A stretch of DNA of 64,000 nt from Crossiella cryophila. Lineage in GTDB: Bacteria; Actinomycetota; Actinomycetes; Mycobacteriales; Pseudonocardiaceae. The translations under genes were made by a program, and so were the position numbers. The stretch covers positions 6,411,501 through 6,475,500 of the forward strand of contig NZ_JACHMH010000001.1 of the NCBI RefSeq assembly GCF_014204915.1. The letters are read 5' to 3'. The notes beneath the pieces are model-generated. The model ran no database searches. It had not been told where the DNA came from and saw only the letters and a program-made list of their open reading frames with translations. This document shows positions 41,714-50,750 of this stretch, piece by piece (the stretch's first letter is position 1; each line of letters opens with the position of its first letter).

Positions 41714-42791
41714 ACCTGACCTGCTGCACCCCGCCTCCCGCTCCCGCCCGGAACCAGCACTCCCCCGGCCGCGGGGCCGGTCGGGCTGGTCCACCACCGC
41801 GGTGTTCCTGCTCGGGCTCGCGGTGCTGATCGTCTCGATGGGGCTGGCGGTCCGGATCGGGGTCAGCGGGGTGGGTTTCGGCGAGATCGGGCGGTCCCTG
41901 GGCGTACGGCTCGGGCTGCCGGTGCAGCCACTCCCCCGGCTGCTGGACTCGCTGATCTGGGAGTTGCGGTTCCCCAGGGTGCTGCTGGCCGCGCTGGTCG
42001 GCGCGGTGCTGGCGGTGTGCGGGGCCGCGTTGCAGGGTGTGACCCGCAACGCGCTGGCCGATCCGTACCTGCTGGGTGTGTCCAACGGGGCCTCCGCCGG
42101 TGCGGTGACCGTGGTCGTGCTGGGCTTCGGCGCCGGCGCGCTCGGGGTGACCGGTGGCGCGCTCGTGGGTGCGTTGCTGTCCTTCGGGTTGATGCTGTTG
42201 TTGTTGCGCCGCAGTGGGATGCACCCGGTGCGGATCGTGCTGACCGGGGTGCTGGTCGGGCAGCTGTTCGCCGCGATCACCTCGCTGATCCTGATGGCCT
42301 CCGCCGATGCCGACACCACCAGGGCGATCACCTACTGGCTGCTGGGGTCGATGGCCTCGGCGCGCTGGGACGCGGTGCTGATCTGCGGCATCGCCTGGGT
42401 GATCGGGATGGTGGTGATCTGGTTGTGCGCCACCGCGTTGGACGGCTTCTCCTTCGGTTCGGACACCGCGGCCTCGCTGGGGGTGAACGTGCGCACCACC
42501 CGCCTGGTGCTGCTGGTGGCCACCGCGTTGCTGACCTCGGTGGCGGTGGCCTCGGTGGGCGCGATCGGCTTCGTCGGCCTGATCGTGCCGCACGGGGTGC
42601 GGTTCCTGGTCGGGCCGACGCACCGGGTGCTGTTGCCGGTGACCGCGGTGGCCGGCGCGGTGTTCCTGGTCTGGACCGACGCGCTGGCCCGGATCGCCTT
42701 CGCACCGAGGGAGGTGCCGGTGGGGGTGTTCACCGCACTGGTCGGCGTGCCACTGTTCCTGCTGGTGCTGCGCAGGCGGGGTGAGCTGTGA
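41706..42791 (+). CDS. FecCD-family metallophore ABC permease
   Basis: A 361-aa protein with about nine or ten hydrophobic segments and family motifs ELRFPRVLLAALVGAVLAVCGAALQGVTRNALADPYLLGVSNGAS and GFVGLIVPH (ATPase-contact and late motif; shown in pieces here). GTG 41706 overlaps the end of the lipoprotein gene by 8 bp. A homodimer of this protein would form the channel with the ATPase encoded next. Confidence 0.85.
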   Translation: MSEPDLLHPASRSRPEPALPRPRGRSGWSTTAVFLLGLAVLIVSMGLAVRIGVSGVGFGEIGRSLGVRLGLPVQPLPRLLDSLIWELRFPRVLLAALVGAVLAVCGAALQGVTRNALADPYLLGVSNGASAGAVTVVVLGFGAGALGVTGGALVGALLSFGLMLLLLRRSGMHPVRIVLTGVLVGQLFAAITSLILMASADADTTRAITYWLLGSMASARWDAVLICGIAWVIGMVVIWLCATALDGFSFGSDTAASLGVNVRTTRLVLLVATALLTSVAVASVGAIGFVGLIVPHGVRFLVGPTHRVLLPVTAVAGAVFLVWTDALARIAFAPREVPVGVFTALVGVPLFLLVLRRRGEL

Positions 42792-43606
42792 GGATCGGCG
42801 TGCACTCGGTGTCATGGTCGGTACCTGGCAAGTCCATTGTGGACAACGTGGACTTCACCGTCCACTCCGGACGGACGGTCGGCCTGATCGGGCCCAACGG
42901 TTCGGGCAAATCCTCGCTGTTGCGCTGCGTGGCCGGGCTGCGCAAGCCCACCGCCGGTGTGATCCGCTTCGACGGCAACGACATCGACGGCTGGACACCG
43001 CGGAAGATCGCCCAGCACCTGGCCTTCGTGGAGCAGGCCGGGGACACCGACAGCGATCTGCGGGTGGCCGAGGTGGTGGCGCTGGGCCGCACCCCGTTCC
43101 GGCCGGGCTGGCGGGCGCCGGGCGGAAACGATCACGCGATCGTCGAGGCCGCGCTGGAACGCCTGGACCTCACCGAGTTGCGGGACCGGCACTGGCAGAC
43201 CCTCTCCGGCGGCGAACGGCAGCGTGCGCACATCGCGCGGGCGCTGGCCCAGCAGCCGTGGGCGATCCTGCTCGACGAGCCGACCAACCACCTCGACATC
43301 CGGCACCAGCTCGAACTCCTGGACCTGTTGGCGCGCACCGAACAGACCGTGCTGGTCGCCCTGCACGACCTGTCCCTGGCGGCCCGCTTCTGCGACCGGC
43401 TCGTGCTGCTGCACCAGGGAGAACTGGTCGCGACCGGAGCACCGGGCGAGGTGCTGACCGCGCGGCTGCTGCGCGAGGTCTTCGAGGTGGACGCGGAGGT
43501 CGGGCAGGACAGCGCGGGCAACCTGGCCGTGGTCTACCGGGGCACCGCCGAGCGGGTCAGTCCGGTTGGCGTGGCACCAGCAGGCCCCGGTGGAACGCCT
43601 CGGTGA
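42788..43606 (+). CDS. metallophore ABC transporter ATPase (FecE-like)
   Basis: A 272-aa ATPase with Walker A GPNGSGKSS, Q-loop VEQAG, signature LSGGERQRAHIARAL, Walker B ILLDEPTNHLD and switch LVALHDLSL, the order and spacing of FecE/FhuC. GTG 42788 overlaps the permease stop (GTGA). The last ~17 codons overlap the convergent response-regulator gene by 50 bp, an unusually long antisense overlap. Confidence 0.9.
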   Translation: MRIGVHSVSWSVPGKSIVDNVDFTVHSGRTVGLIGPNGSGKSSLLRCVAGLRKPTAGVIRFDGNDIDGWTPRKIAQHLAFVEQAGDTDSDLRVAEVVALGRTPFRPGWRAPGGNDHAIVEAALERLDLTELRDRHWQTLSGGERQRAHIARALAQQPWAILLDEPTNHLDIRHQLELLDLLARTEQTVLVALHDLSLAARFCDRLVLLHQGELVATGAPGEVLTARLLREVFEVDAEVGQDSAGNLAVVYRGTAERVSPVGVAPAGPGGTPR

Positions 43607-44201
43607 TGGCGGCGGCGCGGTCGTTCACGCCGAGTTTGGCGTAGATGTTGAGCAGGTGGGATTTCACGGTGGCCTCGGTGAGGAACAACTCGGCCGCCGC
43701 GACCCGGTTGGTGGCCCCGCCCGCGACCAGTTCGAGGACCTCGACCTCGCGTGGGCTCAGCGGTCCGGGGGCGGGTTTGCGCACCCGGTTCATCAGCAGG
43801 GCGGCCACCGACGGCGCGAGCACCGGCTCGCCCTTGGCCGCGGCCCGCACCGCGCGCAGCAGCTCCTCCCTTGGCGCGTCCTTGAGCAGGTAGCCGGTGG
43901 CCCCTGCCTCGATCGCGGGCAGCACGTAGCTGTCGGTGTCGTAGGTGGTCAGCACCAGCACCCTGCACTCCGGGGCCTGCCCGGCCAGTTCGCGGATCGC
44001 GCTGACCCCGTCCAGGCCGGGCATCCGCAGGTCCATCAGGATCACGTCCGGGCGCAGCCGCCGGGCCAGCCGGACCGCCTCGGCCCCGTCGGCGGCCTCG
44101 CCGAGCACCGCGAACTCCGGGTCCCGGGCGAACATGCCGGTCAGCCCGTCCCGGACCACCGGGTGATCGTCGACGACCAGCAGGCCGATCGGCTTGCTCA
44201 C
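43557..44201 (-). CDS. NarL/LuxR-family response regulator
   Basis: A 214-aa protein with a receiver domain (VVDDHPVVRDGL, phospho-acceptor Asp in VILMDLRMPG, LTTYDTDSY, LLKDAPREEL) and a C-terminal LuxR HTH (LSPREVEVLELVAGGATN, TEATVKSHLLNIYAKLGV). GTG 44201 overlaps the kinase stop (GTGA), so the pair is translationally coupled. Regulon unknown; neighbouring transport or lan genes are candidates. Confidence 0.9.
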   Translation of the reverse strand: MSKPIGLLVVDDHPVVRDGLTGMFARDPEFAVLGEAADGAEAVRLARRLRPDVILMDLRMPGLDGVSAIRELAGQAPECRVLVLTTYDTDSYVLPAIEAGATGYLLKDAPREELLRAVRAAAKGEPVLAPSVAALLMNRVRKPAPGPLSPREVEVLELVAGGATNRVAAAELFLTEATVKSHLLNIYAKLGVNDRAAAITEAFHRGLLVPRQPD

Positions 44202-45439
44202 GCGCACACCTCCGCCAGTTCCAGGGGCACCCGGGCCGAGATCCCGGTGCCCGCGCCCGGTTCGGACTCCACCTGCAGGGTGCCGGACAGCTCGGTCATC
44301 CGCTGCCGCATCGCGATCAGCCCGAAGCCGCCGCGATCGGGCCGCGGGTCCTCGATGCGGGCCGGGTCGAAACCGTCGCCGTCGTCCCGGATGTCCAGGG
44401 CCGCTTCCTCTTCCAGGTAGGACAGGGTGAGCCCGACCCGGCGGGCTCGGGCATGCTGGGCCACGTTGGCCAGCGCCTCCTGCGCGATCCTGAGCAACGC
44501 GGCCTCCGCCTCGGGCCGGATCGGCCGCACCGCGCCGGTGGTGGTGACCCGGACCGGGATCTCGTGCAGGGCGGACCAGCGGTGCGCGACCCCGGCCAGT
44601 GCCTCGCCCAGCCTGGCCGCGCGCAGTGGCTCGGGGCGCAGCGCGTGCACCGAACGGCGGGCCTCGGTCAGGCTCTCCCTGGCCAGTTTGTCCGCCGCCG
44701 CGACGTGTTTGCGGGAAGCCACCGGGTCCGCGGTGTCGGCCGCGCGGAGCTGGCTGATGATGCCGGTCAGGCCCTGGGCGAGGGTGTCGTGGATTTCCCT
44801 GGCCATCCGCTGGCGTTCCTCCCGGACCCCGGCGTCGCGGGCCTGGGTGAGCAGTTGTTCGTGCAGGGCCGCGTTCTCCGCCAGCGAGGCGGCGAGCAGG
44901 CGGTTGGCCTCGCGGGCCGCGGCCAGGGCCTGCTCCCGCTCCTGCTCCTTCTGCTCGGCGCGCCGGGCGAAGGCGGCGTAACCGCACATGGGCAGCACGT
45001 TGGCGGCCAGCACGGCGAGGTAGACCAGCACGCCGAACGCGGTGCTCTTGTCCACCCCGGATGCCTGCGCGGTGCCCGCGGCCACCGCCACCCCGGCCAC
45101 GCCGAGCAGTTGCCACGGCCAGTGCAGCAGGCGCAGCGCGTAGAGGTAGCCGACGGGGCTGAGGAACCCGAACCAGGGCGAGCTGATCACCAGGAACAGC
45201 GAGCACAGCACCACCCCGGCCACGAACACCGCCATCCGCGGCGCGTTGTCCCGCCAGGCCGGGCGCAGGGTGACCATGACCAGCATCCAGGCCGCCAGCA
45301 GCCCGCACACGATGAGGTCCGGGACCGGGGATTCGCCGATCCGGTGCTTGATCGGCACCGTGATCACGGTCAGGAAGGCCAGCAACGCGTACGGTCCGGC
45401 GGAGGTCACCAGGGACCACCGCGGCACTGGCTCACTCAT
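44198..45439 (-). CDS. NarL-type sensor histidine kinase
   Basis: A 413-aa membrane kinase with five or six N-terminal hydrophobic segments (to about residue 160), a coiled coil (EQKEQEREQALAAAREANRL), a HisKA_3 dimerisation motif with the phospho-His in MAREIHDTLAQGLTGI, and an HATPase (DDGDGFDP, GGFGLIAMRQR). Compact loops suggest membrane-embedded sensing. It pairs with the response regulator that follows. Confidence 0.9.
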   Translation of the reverse strand: MSEPVPRWSLVTSAGPYALLAFLTVITVPIKHRIGESPVPDLIVCGLLAAWMLVMVTLRPAWRDNAPRMAVFVAGVVLCSLFLVISSPWFGFLSPVGYLYALRLLHWPWQLLGVAGVAVAAGTAQASGVDKSTAFGVLVYLAVLAANVLPMCGYAAFARRAEQKEQEREQALAAAREANRLLAASLAENAALHEQLLTQARDAGVREERQRMAREIHDTLAQGLTGIISQLRAADTADPVASRKHVAAADKLARESLTEARRSVHALRPEPLRAARLGEALAGVAHRWSALHEIPVRVTTTGAVRPIRPEAEAALLRIAQEALANVAQHARARRVGLTLSYLEEEAALDIRDDGDGFDPARIEDPRPDRGGFGLIAMRQRMTELSGTLQVESEPGAGTGISARVPLELAEVCA

Positions 45440-45472
45440 CCGCGCTCTCCTCCCCCGGCCACTGTGGACAAT

Positions 45473-47101
45473 CTAGCCAGCTTCGATCGACAGCGAGTGC
45501 CGGAAGACCTCACGCGGGTCCCACTTCGCCTTGATCCGGCGCAGACGCGGGTAGTTGTCCTTGTAGTACAGCGTCTGCGCGGACACGCCCGAGGTGTTCC
45601 AGCGCGGGTCGGCCAGGTCGGCGTCGGCGTAGTTGATGTAGGAGCCGTCGTTGACCTCGCCGGGCACCGGGACACCGCCGGTCTCGGTGTAGACCGCCTG
45701 GTAGAACTCGCGGACCCACTTCAGGTTGGCCTTGTCCTCGGTGTCGTCTCGCCAGATCGTCTGGTAGACCGCCTTCATGATCACGTCGCGCTGGGCGATC
45801 GCGGTGGCCCCCGGCGCGACCGCGTTGGACTGGCCGCCGTAGCCGATCAGCAGCATTCCGGCGTGCGGACTACCGGTGTCGTTGTTCAGGTGGGTCCAGA
45901 CGGCCGCGAGCTGGGACTCGGTGAACGAGCGGCGCAGGTAACCGGCCTTGATCTTGTACCGCCGGGCGAGCACATCGCCCGGTTCGCCGCTGCCCGGCCA
46001 GGTCATCCGGTGCAGCCAGGGCAGGCTGCGCCGCAGGTCCACCATCGGGGCAGGCAGGCCAAGGCCCGCGGTGACGGCGGTGATGAACTCGGTCATCATC
46101 GCGTCCACGCCGGGCAGGTCCGCGTCGGCCTGCACCGCCAGCAGCGCCGAGCCACTGGCCTTGTGCCCGGCCTGGAGCACGCCGTACAGCCCGGTCTGCG
46201 GGCAGCCGGGCGCGCTGAAACGTTCGTGCCAGCGGCCGAAGTTGCGCAGCAGTCCGGTGAGTTGCGGTTGGGTCATGGTCGCCGAGGGCCAGATGATGGC
46301 GTGTTGCCGCATCCGCTGGGGTGAGGGTGGCAGCAACTTGGCCGGGTCGGTGCCGGTGGCGGCGGGTGAGCGCAGCCAGAACCGGGTGACCACGCCGAAG
46401 TTGCCGCCGCCACCCCCGGTGTGCGCCCACCACAGGTCCCGGTTCGGGTCGTCCGGTTCGCGGGTGGCGATCACCGCGCGGGCGGTGCCGTCCCGGTCCA
46501 CGACCACCACCTCGACCGCGTACAGGTGGTCCACCACCGAGCCGTAGCGCCGGGACAACGGGCCGTACCCACCGCCGGCGAAGTGCCCGCCCGCGCCGAC
46601 CTCGGGGCAGCCGCCGCCGGGGATGGTCACGCCCCAGCCGATGAGCAGCCGCCGGTACACCTGCCCGAGGGTGGCTCCCGGCTGCACGAAGAAGGCCCGC
46701 CGGGTGGGGTCGTAGCCGACCTCGTTCATCGCGGAGAGGTCCAGCAGCACGCGCACGGCGGGGTCGGCGGTGAGGTTCTCGAAGCAGTGGCCGCCGCTGC
46801 GCACCGCGATCCGTTTGCCCGCGCGCACCGCCTCGCCCACCGCCCGCACCACCTGCTCGGTGGAGGTGACCACGCGGATCTCATCGGGGCTGTTGGCGAA
46901 GCGGAAGTTGTTGCCGCGTAACAGGTTGTCGTAGCGGAGATCGCCGGGGCGGACGGCCACCGGCCCGAAGTCCGCTGCCTCGGCCGCCTGCGCGCTGGCG
47001 GTCCCGACACCCAGTGCGGTGACCGCCACCGCGCCCGCGCCGACGAGTAGCCCTCGGCGGCTCACCCCGGTGCCCTCTGGCGGATTTGACCTGCTTGCCA
47101 T
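45473..47101 (-). CDS. Tat-exported FAD oxidase, berberine-bridge (BBE) type
   Basis: A 542-aa protein. SRRGLLVGAGAVAVTA (residues ~14-29) is a twin-arginine signal ending at ASAQA. An FAD_binding_4 domain follows with His in RSGGHCFE and Cys in GGGCPEVGAGGHF, the two residues that bind FAD covalently at two sites in BBE enzymes. The C-terminal BBE motif YINYADADLAD...YYKDNYPRLRRIKAKWDP is present (ends shown). Such enzymes oxidise alcohols, sugars or antibiotic intermediates outside the cell. It runs toward the kinase gene, 33 bp away. Confidence 0.85.
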   Translation of the reverse strand: MASRSNPPEGTGVSRRGLLVGAGAVAVTALGVGTASAQAAEAADFGPVAVRPGDLRYDNLLRGNNFRFANSPDEIRVVTSTEQVVRAVGEAVRAGKRIAVRSGGHCFENLTADPAVRVLLDLSAMNEVGYDPTRRAFFVQPGATLGQVYRRLLIGWGVTIPGGGCPEVGAGGHFAGGGYGPLSRRYGSVVDHLYAVEVVVVDRDGTARAVIATREPDDPNRDLWWAHTGGGGGNFGVVTRFWLRSPAATGTDPAKLLPPSPQRMRQHAIIWPSATMTQPQLTGLLRNFGRWHERFSAPGCPQTGLYGVLQAGHKASGSALLAVQADADLPGVDAMMTEFITAVTAGLGLPAPMVDLRRSLPWLHRMTWPGSGEPGDVLARRYKIKAGYLRRSFTESQLAAVWTHLNNDTGSPHAGMLLIGYGGQSNAVAPGATAIAQRDVIMKAVYQTIWRDDTEDKANLKWVREFYQAVYTETGGVPVPGEVNDGSYINYADADLADPRWNTSGVSAQTLYYKDNYPRLRRIKAKWDPREVFRHSLSIEAG

Positions 47102-47326
47102 GGTGTGACTCCCGTTCCGGATCGACTGCCCTCAGGCTGCCAATCCGGCGAGGTCGCGCACATCAACCCTTGTCCGGAACCAGCGGCTGAACCCGCCGCC
47201 CAACCGATCGGTTGATTCGCTCCACCGATCAGCTGAAGGCACGCGCGGGTCAGGGTGGCGGACACGGGTTCGCGGTAAGACTTCCGTCAGGATCGGCGAC
47301 GTACGATGCCCAGCCGGGAGGCAGTG

Positions 47327-48532
47327 ATGACATCCGGCGAGGCACCACCGCTGTACGGGCCAGGGTTCGACCGCGACCCGGCGCCCGCCTACCACTGGCT
47401 GCAGGAGCACTCCCCCGTGCACCGGGTGGAGTTCGGGCCGGAGCTGTCGGCCTGGCTGGTCACCCGGTACACCGACGTGGTCGCCGCGCTGGCCGATCCG
47501 CGGCTGGTGAAGGACCCGGCCCGCGGCTGCCCGGTGTGGCGGGAGTCGGGCATGGGCCTGCCGCTGGACCACCGGCCCTCGCTGGCCCAGCACATGACCA
47601 ACACCGACCCGCCCCGGCACCAGGACCTGCGTCGACTGGCCAGCGGCCAGTTCAGCCCGCAGCGGCTCAGCGCGCTGGAGACCAGGGTCCGGCAGGTCAC
47701 CGGGCAGGTCCTGGACGGCATCGCGCCGCTGGGCCGGGCGGACCTCGTGCAGGACGTGGCCTACCCGATCTCCACCACGATCATCTGCGAACTCATCGGC
47801 ATCCCGGCCCAGGACAGGGCCCAGGTGCAGCGCTGGGCGGCGGTGATCGACGCCTCCGACGGCAGTGACCGGGACGACCTCGTCGCGGCCACCGACGCCA
47901 TCGACGAGTACCTGGCCGCGCTGCTCGCGCACAAGAAGGCCGAGCCGGGCGATGACCTGATGAGCGACATGATCCGGCAGCGGCACCGCGGCGAGATGAC
48001 CGACGAGGAACTGACCTCCACCGCCTTCCTCATCCTGATCGCCGGGCACGAGACCACCACCGCCCTGGTCGGCAGCGCGACCCTGGCCGCGCTCACCCAC
48101 CCCGACCTCGCCGCCCGGATCCGCGCGGACGCGGGTGAGCTGGCCGTGTTCGTGGAGGAGTCACTGCGCCGGGACTGCCCGGTGCGCAACGTGAGCTGGC
48201 GCTTCCCCACCGAGCCAATGCAGCTGGGCGGCCAGGACCTCCAGCCCGGCGATCCGGTGCTGTTGTCCATCCTGGCGGCCAACCGGGACGCCGAGCGCTT
48301 CGCCGATCCGGACGCCTTCCGGCTGGACCGCGATCCCGAGGACCACCTGGCCTTCGGCCGCGGCAGGCACGCCTGCCTTGGCGCGGCACTGGCCCGGATC
48401 CAGGGCGCCACCGTGCTCGGTGAGCTGCTGCGCCGGTTCCCCGACCTGGCCTTGGCCGAACCCGAGGATCAGCTGCGCTGGTGGCCGAGTCCGATCATCC
48501 GCGGGCTGTTCGCGCTGCCGGTGGTGTTCTGA
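47327..48532 (+). CDS. cytochrome P450
   Basis: A 401-aa soluble bacterial P450. The I-helix oxygen-activation motif is AGHETTTALV, the K-helix ExxR is EESLRR, and the heme loop FGRGRHACLGAALAR carries the Cys ligand. It lacks a membrane anchor, so it needs ferredoxin partners, which are not in the window. ATG 47327 follows GGGAGG by 5 bp. It is alone between a divergent oxidase and a convergent TetR gene. Substrate unknown. Confidence 0.9.
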   Translation: MTSGEAPPLYGPGFDRDPAPAYHWLQEHSPVHRVEFGPELSAWLVTRYTDVVAALADPRLVKDPARGCPVWRESGMGLPLDHRPSLAQHMTNTDPPRHQDLRRLASGQFSPQRLSALETRVRQVTGQVLDGIAPLGRADLVQDVAYPISTTIICELIGIPAQDRAQVQRWAAVIDASDGSDRDDLVAATDAIDEYLAALLAHKKAEPGDDLMSDMIRQRHRGEMTDEELTSTAFLILIAGHETTTALVGSATLAALTHPDLAARIRADAGELAVFVEESLRRDCPVRNVSWRFPTEPMQLGGQDLQPGDPVLLSILAANRDAERFADPDAFRLDRDPEDHLAFGRGRHACLGAALARIQGATVLGELLRRFPDLALAEPEDQLRWWPSPIIRGLFALPVVF

Positions 48533-48552
48533 TCAGGCCAGCGGTTTTCTGA

Positions 48553-49194
48553 TCAGGATTGGGCGGCGATGCCGTCGTACATCAGCCGCCGGACCGCCTC
48601 GCTGAGTTTGCGCTGGTGCTCGCCCTCGGGCTTGCGCAGCGAGGACAGCGCCGAGGCCAGGATCATCCCGGTGATCGCGCTGGCGGTGTTGTCCACGTCC
48701 AGGTCCGCGCGCAGGTAACCCAGTTCGATGCCGTGGGTGAGGTAGCTGGCGGTGAGCGCGGTGGCCAGGTCGAAGAAGTCCAGCACCCGCTCGGCCATGG
48801 CCTTGTCGATCCCGGCCGCCTCGAACAACAGCATCCGCGGCACCCGGGGGTCCTCGTGGAAGATGCGCGCCAGTGACTCGCCGATCCGGGCCGTCTGCGT
48901 CCGGTAATCGTCCAAAGTGGACACCGCATCGGGCGCGTTCTCGGCGGTGAGCGCGACCTTGACCCGGTCGACCAGGTCGGTGATCACGTGGTCGACGATG
49001 TCCCGCTTGTTCTCGAAGTAGCGGTAGAAGGTGCCGTGTCCGATGCCCAGCCGGGTGGCGATGTCGGCGATCGCGGTCGCGTGGTAGCCGCGCTCGGCGA
49101 AGCAGTCGAAGGCCGCGTCGATGATCTCGCGGCGCAGCTCCTGCTTCTTGCGCTCAGCCCGGCTGACCGGCGTGGCACTGGACGTCATGGTCAC
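48553..49194 (-). CDS. TetR-family regulator of the BVMO operon
   Basis: A 213-aa TetR protein with HTH YHATAIADIATRLGIGHGTFYRYFENKRDIV and a helical ligand domain. It is divergent from the monooxygenase operon across 74 bp, where GGAATGACATATCGTTCC (49215-49232) is an imperfect palindrome that could be its operator. Control of the neighbouring operon is inference from layout. Confidence 0.85.
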   Translation of the reverse strand: MTMTSSATPVSRAERKKQELRREIIDAAFDCFAERGYHATAIADIATRLGIGHGTFYRYFENKRDIVDHVITDLVDRVKVALTAENAPDAVSTLDDYRTQTARIGESLARIFHEDPRVPRMLLFEAAGIDKAMAERVLDFFDLATALTASYLTHGIELGYLRADLDVDNTASAITGMILASALSSLRKPEGEHQRKLSEAVRRLMYDGIAAQS

Positions 49195-49214
49195 AGTCTA
49201 TTGTCGCCACCCCG

Positions 49215-49232
49215 GGAATGACATATCGTTCC
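49215..49232. promoter_or_regulatory. candidate TetR operator before BVMO operon
   Basis: GGAA-N10-TTCC with an ATAT centre lies midway between the two divergent starts. Symmetry is partial. Confidence 0.35.
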
Positions 49233-49268
49233 GTTAGTGACACCAGATTCCGTTACGGAGGGTCACCT

Positions 49269-50750
49269 ATGGCTGCGCAGTACGACGCCGTGATCGTCGG
49301 AGCCGGCTTCGGCGGGATGGGTGCGGCGATCCAGCTCCATCGCCTCGGCCACCGCAGGCTGCTGATCCTGGAGCGGGAGGACGACCTCGGCGGCACCTGG
49401 CACGTCAACCGCTATCCCGGGCTGGCGGTGGACATCCCCTCGGCCACCTACTCCTATTCCTTCGAGCCCAATCCGCACTGGTCGCGGCTGTTCGCACCGG
49501 GTGCGGAGCTGAAGCAGTACGCCGAGCACGTGGCGGAGAAGTACGGGCTGCGGCCGCACATGCGCTTCGGCACGGTGGTGACCGGCGCGCACTGGGTCGA
49601 GGAGGAGTCGCACTGGCGGGTGGCCATCGCGGGCGGGGACAGCGTCACCGCGACCTACCTGTGCACCGCGACCGGTTTCCTCTCCCAGCCCAAGGTGCCC
49701 GACATCGAGGGCATCGAGGACTTCGGCGGCAAGGTCATCCACACCACCGCCTGGGACGACGACTACGACCTGACCGGCAAACGGGCGGCGATCATCGGCA
49801 CCGGCGCGACCGCGGTGCAGCTGATCCCGGAGGTGGCCAAGGTGGCCGCGGATCTCACCGTGTACCAGCGCACGCCGATCTGGGTCAGCCCCAAGCCGGA
49901 CTACCGCATCCCACCGCGGTTACGCCGCCTGTTCGCCCGGATCCCCCTGGCGCAGAAGGTGGTGCGCGCGGTCGGCAGCGGACTGCTGGAACTGCTGATG
50001 ATCTCCGGCGTGGTGCACTACCGACGACTGCGGATCGCCAACCGCATTGCCGAGCGGTACTGCCGGGCACACCTGTTCCGTCAGGTCCGCGATCCCGAGC
50101 TGCGCCGCAAACTCACCCCCGACTACTCCTTCGGCTGCAAGCGGCCCACCTTCTCCAACACCTACTTCCGCGCCTTCACCAAACCGCACGTGCACCTGGA
50201 GACCAGCCGGATCGAGCGGGTCGAGGAGCAGGCGATCGTGACCGCCGACGGCCGCCGCACCGAGATCGACGTGCTGTTGCTGGCCACCGGCTTCAACCTG
50301 TGGGACGTCAACTTCCCGGCCATCGAGATCATCGGCCGCGACGGCAAGAACCTCGGCAAGTGGTGGCGGGAGAACCGTTTCCAGGCATACGAGGGCGTGA
50401 CCGTGCCTGGCTTCCCCAACCTGGTCTCGCTGAACAGCCCGTACTCCTACAGCGGCCTGTCCTACTTCACCACCATCGAATGCCAGATGCAGCACATCGA
50501 TCGCCTGTTCCGGGCCATGCGCGCCCGCAACGCCAAGGTCTTCGAGGTCAGCCAGCAGGCCAACGACCGGTTCCTGGAACTGATGCGGGACAAGGTCGGC
50601 GACTCGGTGTTCGCCCTGGGCCAGTGCGCCACCGCGAACAGCTACTACTTCAACCAGCACGGCGAGGCCACCCTGCTTCGCCCGACCTCGACCCGCAACG
50701 CGCAACGCGAGGCCGTGCGTTTCCCGCTGAGTGACTACACCTATGCCTAG
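49269..50750 (+). CDS. flavin-containing / Baeyer-Villiger monooxygenase
   Basis: A 493-aa protein with an N-terminal FAD Rossmann motif VGAGFGGMG (about 11-19), an NADPH motif GTGATAVQLIPEV, and the Baeyer-Villiger fingerprint FGGKVIHTTAWD between them. The second FAD contact LLATGFN is near residue 340. It converts ketones to esters or lactones with NADPH and O2. ATG 49269 has GGAGGG 6 bp upstream. The following hydrolase and SDR genes could process the substrate and product; the set resembles the mycobacterial mymA operon. Confidence 0.85.
   Translation: MAAQYDAVIVGAGFGGMGAAIQLHRLGHRRLLILEREDDLGGTWHVNRYPGLAVDIPSATYSYSFEPNPHWSRLFAPGAELKQYAEHVAEKYGLRPHMRFGTVVTGAHWVEEESHWRVAIAGGDSVTATYLCTATGFLSQPKVPDIEGIEDFGGKVIHTTAWDDDYDLTGKRAAIIGTGATAVQLIPEVAKVAADLTVYQRTPIWVSPKPDYRIPPRLRRLFARIPLAQKVVRAVGSGLLELLMISGVVHYRRLRIANRIAERYCRAHLFRQVRDPELRRKLTPDYSFGCKRPTFSNTYFRAFTKPHVHLETSRIERVEEQAIVTADGRRTEIDVLLLATGFNLWDVNFPAIEIIGRDGKNLGKWWRENRFQAYEGVTVPGFPNLVSLNSPYSYSGLSYFTTIECQMQHIDRLFRAMRARNAKVFEVSQQANDRFLELMRDKVGDSVFALGQCATANSYYFNQHGEATLLRPTSTRNAQREAVRFPLSDYTYA

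Noticed and set aside
41619-42815. 398-codon minus-strand frame over the FecCD gene
   Set aside because: Gln/His/Arg-rich, no motif, opposite a convincing permease.
44453-46324. 623-codon plus-strand frame over the kinase and oxidase genes
   Set aside because: Crosses two gene boundaries on the other strand; low complexity.
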